In this document: in pieces, positions 58,264-64,000 of the stretch | Layout of the letters: each line of letters begins with the position of its first letter | Numbering within the stretch: the first letter of the stretch is position 1 | Assembly: GCA_036874045.1 (NCBI GenBank) | Contig: CM072344.1 | Span: 8,466,501 to 8,530,500 of the forward strand | Direction of reading: 5' to 3' | Length of the DNA: 64,000 nucleotides | Origin: Cymodocea nodosa | Lineage: Eukaryota > Streptophyta > Magnoliopsida > Alismatales > Cymodoceaceae | Made by a program: the position numbers and the translations under genes | The notes under the pieces: model-generated | Told to the model about the DNA's origin: nothing | Seen by the model: only the letters and a program-made list of their open reading frames with translations | Database searches by the model: none

Positions 58264-59612
58264 TTACTTAATAAAGCTCAAGTAGTCCTCTACTCTTACT
58301 TCTTCTACAATTCCAAAGGAACTTTTTGGAATTTTTAGAATAGGTCTAAGTCTTTGTCCATTTACTTTAAATATATTCTGATTTTTAGGATTTTTAATTT
58401 CAATAGCTCCATAGGAATAAATATTTCAAATTATGTAAGGTCCTACCATCTGGATGTCAATTTTCCTAGATGGTTATAAAGTCTATTCATATATAGATAT
58501 ACTTCTTGCCCTATTTTAAAAGTTTTTGAAATAATTTTGTTGTCATGCCAAAGCTTCATTTTCTCTCTTTCTTTTACAGTTTTCGAATAAGCTTCATTTT
58601 CGAAATAATTTTCATTCCTAAATTCTTCTAACTCAATTAATTGTAGTTTTCTATTTTCAGCACCTTGATTTAAATTAGTGTTCAGAGTTTTTAATGCCTA
58701 ATAAACTTTATGTTTAATTTCAACTGGTAAATGGCAACTTTTTTCATATACAATTTTAAAAGGTGGCATACCTAAGCTTGTCTTATAAGCAGTTCTATAA
58801 GCCCAAAGTGCATCTATTAATCTATTAGCCCAATCTATTCTAGTAGGATTTACTACTTTTTTTAAAATTAACTTAATTTGTTTATTTGCACTTTCTACTT
58901 GTCCACTTGTTTGTGGATAATATGATGTTACAATTTTGTGATTTACTCCATATTTCTTCATTAAGGCTTCAAAACTTCTATTATAGAAATGAGTTCCTCT
59001 ATCACTAACAATAGCTCTAAGTATTCCAAATCTAGCAATTATATTAGTTCTTATAAAATATATTACCACTTTGTTGTCATTAGTTTTTGTAGGAATAGGT
59101 TCTATCCATTTAGATACATAATCCACCCCTAACAATATATAATTAAATTGATTAGACATAGGAAATGGACCCATAAAATCTATTCCCCACACATCAAAGA
59201 TTTCAACTTCAACAATAGGATTCAGAGGCATCATATTCTTCTTTGATATGCTTCCTATTTGTTGACATCTTAAACAACTTAAACAGTATTTATGAGCATC
59301 TTTGAATAGTGTTGGCCAATAGAATCCACATTGTAGAACTTTGGCAGTAGTTTTCCCTGAACCAAAATGTCCTCCACATGCTTAGTCATGACAGAAAGAC
59401 AATAGGCTCTAATATTCAGTTTCTGGAACATACATCCTTAAAACCAGATCAGGACATTTCTTTAATAAGTATGGGTCTTCCCAATAGTAATATTTTACTC
59501 TTGAAAAGAACAAATTCTTATCCTGTCTATTTCAACTCTTAGGTGTTAAACCAATAAGTAAATAATTAACTATGTCTACATACCAAGGCATTGTGTTTAT
59601 GGTCATTAATTG
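58264..59612 (-). pseudogene. Athila-type integrase remnant, copy 2
   Basis: The zinc-binding region is at about 59250-59400 (GGHFGSGKTTAKVLQCGFYW). The core is one open stretch, 58698-59234: FDVWGIDFMGPFPMSNQ, YVSKWIEPIPT, IVSDRGTHFYNRSFEALMKK and YYPQTSGQVESANKQIK show the D, D, E set. The end LWAYRTAYKTSLGMPPFKIV and CHLPVEIKHK are typical of Athila. It is the best-preserved integrase in the window but is broken as a gene. Its upstream side ends at LTR B (59613). Confidence 0.9.
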
Positions 59613-60127
59613 TGTTGAGTATTTTTTTTTTGATGATGTGTGCTGAATGAAAATAATCATATTTGCTCAATTACTATTGCTTGTGAAAAGAAATTAAAAT
59701 CATCAATTAATACAGAAAAAGCTTACTGATATAAATACTTGTCTGTATTGGATCTGAAGTTAATAACTAGTCATTTCGTTGCATTAATTTCTCATTTAGC
59801 TAAACGTTAAGTTAACGTGTGGTTTTATTGAAAAACATCATATGTTTTAAAGTTATATCTTCTGTATCATGAATAGTGCACGTTTAGATAACTCGTTAAG
59901 TTAGAGTTTTGTTTGTATAGAGGTCACGTGAGAACTCGTTAAGTTAGAGACTTAAAGGTTAAAATAGGTCACGTGATAACTCGTTAAGTTAGTGAGTAAA
60001 AGAAGAGACAAACTCGTTAAGTTAGCGTTATACACGTGGTGAAATTATAAGTTACGAATGTTGTATTGTATCACATGAGGTGCACATGTTTAACTCGTTA
60101 AGTTAACATAACTAAACGCGTTGAGTT
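59613..60127 (+). repeat. LTR B fragment, first 515 bp
   Basis: It starts TGTTGAGTATTTT and follows LTR B through the CACGTG/CGTTAAGTTA array to CGCGTTGAGTTG, then joins family A LTR sequence at 60128. Confidence 0.9.
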
Positions 60128-60198
60128 GTGATAAGATAAATATTATGCAATTAACCATCATTTAACTGTTAATAATATGCACTTTTTCATTCTAAACA
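60128..60198 (-). repeat. 3' LTR start, family A copy 3 (partial, about 70 bp)
   Basis: On the minus strand it begins TGTTTAGAATGAAAAAGTGC at 60198 and ends at the joint with LTR B. Confidence 0.85.
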
Positions 60199-60221
60199 CT
60201 TCCCCCATACCTAAATTTTGC
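60199..60221 (-). other. Terminal polypurine tract, copy 3
   Basis: The complement reads GCAAAATTTAGGTATGGGGG followed by AAG, next to the LTR. It is nearly the same as the internal motif at 61513-61551. Confidence 0.82.
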
Positions 60222-61512
60222 TAGTCCCTTAGTAAACTAAGATCTAATTAATTGGTCTTTCAAAAAGTGCTAGAATTAATTCTTCCCCTTTTGTTTTTTT
60301 TTTCTTCTTTTGTTCAGCATAAACATATATTCTGTATGTTTTAGTAATCAACCTGCAAAGATATTTAGAATATATGTAAATTACATACAAAGTATATCAT
60401 CTTCATATAGGTGTTAATTATATTATCGTTTGTTATTCTTTTCATCATCTGTAATCCTGAATTTTCCAATAAGTTTTTCTAGAAGAAATTTCAACAACAT
60501 ACAAATTAAAGTACAATCTAATTCAATCTGATTAGACAAGTAGAATAAAGAATTGTATTTCCATTAAACAACTTCAAAAGTCAATTCCAGATTCATATTT
60601 TAGCAATTCTAGATAATAGAAAATATACTCGATTCATAAGATATCTGTATTTCACAAAACACTTGTATCTTTTCAGAACAGTATATGTTTTTTTCTTTTT
60701 CTTTTTTTTTTGTGTACTTTAAAAGTTAATTTGACAAGCTTGAATTATACAAGAGCTTTCTAATGTACCCATGTAACGAGCTTTCAGTCAATAATCCCAG
60801 ATCTGATCAGGATCTTAGGTTGCTAGATTTTCAGAGTCCTTTTTCAGGTCAACAATCCTTACATACCTATATGCTCAAGTACAAAAGGCTCGTGATCAAA
60901 CAAGTCAATAAACTCTCAAAGTTTTTTTTTTTTTTTCTAAAAATAAATGCACACACAAAACAAAGCATTAATCACATACTGTATATGCACGTGTTTCATT
61001 AATATAGATGTAGTAAAACACCAATCTCATATAATCCTGCTTCTATCATTTACTAAAGATATGAATCCATAACAATAAGCTCATACTTTATCTATAGTTT
61101 AATAAGATCTACACATAAATCATTCTACAAGTTCAATCAGTCAAAGTAAATGTATCTTTCATCATATGTGTTTCATTTAATCTAGAATTAACATCTCAAC
61201 TCCTTCAGGACTTCAGATAATTTTCTGATTAAGCATAAAATATTCTGATTTCATTTTAAAATCGTGAAACTATTAAACTCATAAAATTCAGAAAAATCAT
61301 AAGATACTATATCTAGATTTACATAAATAATAAATTCTATAGCATCTTCTATAGCCTTCTAAATATAACATTCAAGCAGTTTATAAAAATTTTACAGTCT
61401 CAATTATCAGATAGTTACAGCAAGTTCATAAAAATTTTCAATTTCCTCAAAACTTTGCAGTACTATTTTAATTCCTTTAATTAACAAACTTACATGGCTG
61501 TTACTTTAATTA

Positions 61513-61551
61513 CCTCCCCCCCATACCTACATTTTGCATTGTCCTCAATGT
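61513..61551 (-). other. Internal polypurine motif, copy 3
   Basis: The complement reads ACATTGAGGACAATGCAAAA then TGTAGGTATGGGGGGGAGG. ACATTGAGGACAATG followed by a G run is a known 3' feature of Athila-like elements and also occurs in element E (27533). Confidence 0.82.
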
Positions 61552-61775
61552 AAAAGATTTGACAATAAGTATAGTAATTGTAGCAGGCATGAATAAAGTA
61601 TTACAGTAAAAATTCAGCTTGTTTGGTTTAAAATTCAAGATAAGTAATTGGTTACATACCTTGTTCCATTTGTATCTCTTTCTGCATATTCTGATTTTTG
61701 ATTCTAAAAAACTTTTCATTCCCAGATAAATACAGAATATAAAACAAAATAACATTTAACAGATATTAATAAATC

Positions 61776-61875
61776 AGTGTCTTGTATGGAACCCAGGCTC
61801 CTATGCCTTTGGTGGCTCACAAGCAAGCCAGTTGGTTTCCCAGAACAAATACCAACAAACTAGATTGATATTTTG
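61776..61875 (-). ncRNA. Candidate structured RNA block, copy 3
   Basis: The block lies 115-215 nt after the F-box stop. Stems are TTGGTATTTG...AAACCAA, TGGCT...AGCCA and AGGC...GCCT. It is conserved in copies 1 and 2 above the level of its surroundings by eye. No RNA family was recognised. Confidence 0.38.
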
Positions 61876-61990
61876 TTTTGTTTGTTTTTTTTTTTTTAGA
61901 AAATGAACATGAAAAATTTCAAAATTCCTTTTTTTTCTTTTTTTAAAAATAAATGCAAAATACACAACATTAAACACACAAAATCACAGC

Positions 61991-63129
61991 TTAAGAATAT
62001 GATTGAAAAGTAGAAACAAATGGAATAAATGTATCAGTCCAAACAAACTTTTTAGGTATAGTTCTTCTTGCTATTAATTCTATTTTAATGTAGTTCTTGT
62101 TCCTTTTTAATTTGTAAACATGCAATATATTATAAATTCCAAATATGAGTGTATTACCATTAATGATATGTAATGTAGAAAGAGATCCTTTTTGGTTCCA
62201 GGGTAATGTAGCAGTTTCTATTTCTACATCTATTTCAATATACTCCTCTTCCCACTTCCATTCATTCATGTCTTCCATAATCCATATTTGAAATTTCATC
62301 AGTTCATCCCACCATCTTATTAGACATAAAGTAGGATCATCTTCTTCATTATACCACATTCCTATTTGAATTTCATTAAATTTTTCAGATGGTGGTTTAG
62401 CTATTTCACTCGGTACAGGTAAAATTTCTATATAATCATCATAACTGTCTATGCTCACTATGTATAAATCAGATCTATATGCTATTGATATCTCCGTGAC
62501 TAAATATATATAACCATCAAGTATGACATGTGTTTGGTTAATTAATGATTTCTGTCCTAGATATATCATAATGTTTTCATTCCAAGATCTGTTTAGAAAA
62601 TGATACACACTTAAGCGTAAATCTTCACCCCAATTTCCTGTAGGTCTCCAATAATATAATTTTTCAGGAATTGCAGAATTTTTATTAGAAAATATTAATG
62701 CTGACCCACAATTTTCAGTTGGTGCTTCAAATATATTAGGTCTTCCTATATTACATTCTTCTCCTGTTATAGGATTTCTTATCAAAATCTCAGGAATGAT
62801 AAACTTGCATACCTTGGTCTCGTCTTGTATATGATTAATCCTTCATCTATCCCCATAATATGACTCATTCCTTCTAATGCATTAGGTGGAATTCCAGTAG
62901 TTTCTTCCATAGCAAGATATTCATGGGTATTTGAACTACAATTAAATGACCTCCATATGAATCCATCTCTAATCTTAGTCATTTTTGCAGCTTGTAGTCC
63001 CTGAAAATATTTTTCTTCAATACAGTCTTTAATTTCCTTTGATACACAACACAGCCTGCACAAATCTTTAGTTGACAAGTTACTTAGTATTTCCCTTTGT
63101 GCATCCAACGGTAATTGCATCAATTCCAT
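61991..63129 (-). pseudogene. F-box protein gene carried by family A copy 3
   Basis: The span codes for about 380 residues, a normal length for F-box/FBA proteins. The F-box is at residues ~4-40: LPLDAQREILSNLSTKDL then CRLCCVSKEIKDCI. The associated domain follows, with IMGIDEGLIIYKTRPRY, IRNPITGEECNIGRPN, HVILDGYIYLVTEISIAYRS, WDELMKFQIWIMEDMNEWKW and a final FVSTFQSYS. Such proteins link substrates to SKP1-CUL1 ubiquitin ligases. No intron is evident, as expected for a copied gene. It is nearly whole, with about one break. Its place between gag and the 3' tail, repeated in copy 1, makes it a retroelement passenger, not a local host gene. Confidence 0.9.
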
Positions 63130-63290
63130 TTATCGATTCTGTAAAATAAAAACAAAAATTTAGCAGAGACAAAAATTAACATAACTACTGCACACCCTCG
63201 TGGAGTTAAGGCATAACTCAATGGACTAAGTTCGTTGAGTTAAAAATTAACTCTACGATACTATTAACTTAAAATAAAAATAAAAACATA
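63130..63290 (-). other. Gap between gag and F-box gene, copy 3
   Basis: It has a dyad cluster at 63190-63260 (TAACTCAAT...GTTCGTTGAGTTA), as in copy 1. Confidence 0.72.
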
Positions 63291-64000
63291 TATACATACA
63301 GATAGTTGCTTCAGATATGCTGCTTCATTCAGTTGCCCTCCCAGAAGAGGTATCAATTACATTAACCGTTCTATTGACAGGATTAGGTATAGCTTGTATT
63401 GGCAATCCTCGAGTAGGTGTAACTTCCATTGGTTCCTTCTATCTAAGTGATATATTTCTATTCTGATTTTGATTTGCACCATTTCCAAATATAAATTCGA
63501 GACGATTGTTTACTTGTTGGATTATCTTTTGTAATTTCTCTATTCTAGCTCCTTGTTCAATTAATACTTCATAACTTATGTTCTTCTCATTTATATTTTC
63601 TCCTCCCTAGAAATTGTTGTTTCTCCAAGATAAATTCAGGTGATTTCTACAATTAGGATTATAAAAATTTCCCAAGTTATCTCTCTGGTTTCTAGCGTAA
63701 ATAATATCTAAGTCATTTATGTTTGTATTCTTTTCTGCTAGCTTTTGATTTAATGAAAACTCTTCTATTTTCTTTGTTAATTCATTTAATTTCACCTCAA
63801 GCATAGTATTGGAATCTATTTCATGCATTCCTCTTGGCAATAATCTTTTATCTGCAATAGCTTCAACCGAATTTTCCCACTATGCAGTTCTTTTTGCAAA
63901 ATTTTCTAAATATGCCTATGCTTCTTCACTACATAATTTTAAAAATCCATTTTGACAAGTAGATTCTAATAAAGATTTCGTTGAAACATCTATGCCTTCA
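63291..64000 (-). pseudogene. Athila-type gag remnant, copy 3 (runs off the window)
   Basis: The frame at 63607-63840 shows MPRGMHEIDSNTMLEVKLNE, a coiled-coil-like KKIEEFSLNQK segment, and the Athila gag phrase NPNCRNHLNLSWRNNNF (usual form NPGWRNHPNFSW). The C-terminal Gln/Asn-rich part continues to about 63300. It aligns with 33891-34480 in copy 1. Broken. Confidence 0.83.

Larger units (their letters stand above)
47941..59612 (-). mobile_element. Family A copy 2 (rearranged), inserted in Copia B
   Basis: From low to high coordinate: full 3' LTR, polypurine tract, conserved tail, F-box C-terminal part, an LTR B fragment, aORF with a solo LTR inside, and integrase. TCAAG at 47936-47940 is the candidate target duplication; its partner is not in the window. 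Gag is not seen. The integrase-aORF block may have been moved or inverted relative to the F-box part. Confidence 0.75.
60222..61990 (-). other. Conserved tail between F-box gene and 3' LTR, copy 3
   Basis: Non-coding, AT-rich with several T runs. It aligns with the tails of copies 1 and 2. The frame at 60763-61002 is not conserved as protein. Confidence 0.8.
60128..64000 (-). mobile_element. Family A copy 3, with the best-preserved F-box gene
   Basis: On the minus strand, gag enters from beyond the window, followed by the F-box gene, the conserved tail, a polypurine tract and the first ~70 bp of the 3' LTR. It confirms gag and the F-box gene as neighbours in one element. Broken. Confidence 0.85.

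Noticed and set aside
61776-61875. A tRNA gene
   Set aside because: Three short stems and box-like words are present, but no acceptor stem or proper anticodon arm can be drawn; kept only as a structured-block candidate.

Overview
This window is nuclear DNA of a flowering plant with a repeat-rich genome. It is AT-rich and made almost entirely of nested, decayed LTR retrotransposons of the Copia and Gypsy superfamilies. The species cannot be named from the sequence. I found no independent host gene, no rRNA or tRNA gene and no CRISPR array. The only host-type protein is an F-box protein, and all three copies sit inside one family of Gypsy element.

Layout. 1-2524 (+): 3' part of a Tork/Tnt1-like Copia element with its LTR. 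2525-6230 (+): 3' part of a SIRE-like Copia element (D) with an extra ORF (aORF) and an LTR. 6231-~10887 (+): Copia element C, from gag to the start of its 3' LTR. ~10888-23990 (+): Tat-lineage Gypsy element with pol, a spacer with tandem repeats, a DUF7745-like ORF, a polypurine tract and a 3.5-kb LTR; it is interrupted by a 2.2-kb LTR-like insert (F, 15056-17224). ~24004-28404 (+): Athila-like Gypsy element E with LTR, primer binding site and a short interior.

28405-39632 (-): copy 1 of an Athila-like family, here called A, that carries an F-box gene. 39633-47940 (+): Copia element B with 5' LTR, primer binding site, gag, protease and integrase; two solo LTRs sit inside its gag. 47941-59612 (-): copy 2 of family A, inserted in Copia B. 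59613-60127 (+): fragment of an LTR of family B. 60128-64000 (-): copy 3 of family A, running off the window, with the best-preserved F-box gene.

The most notable result is family A. Reading on the minus strand it has gag, then an F-box gene where protease and reverse transcriptase would normally follow, then a conserved 1.8-kb tail with two near-identical polypurine motifs, then an LTR of about 1.8-2.0 kb. An Athila-type integrase and an aORF lie upstream of gag in copy 1. Each gap between these reading frames holds the same dyad-symmetric repeat (GTTGAGTTA paired with TAACTCAAC). The same motif, and a homologous block of about 135 bp, also occur in the LTRs of Copia B, which belongs to another superfamily. 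Solo LTRs with matching 5-bp target duplications allow the order of insertion to be read. All element genes are broken; they are described here as fossils.
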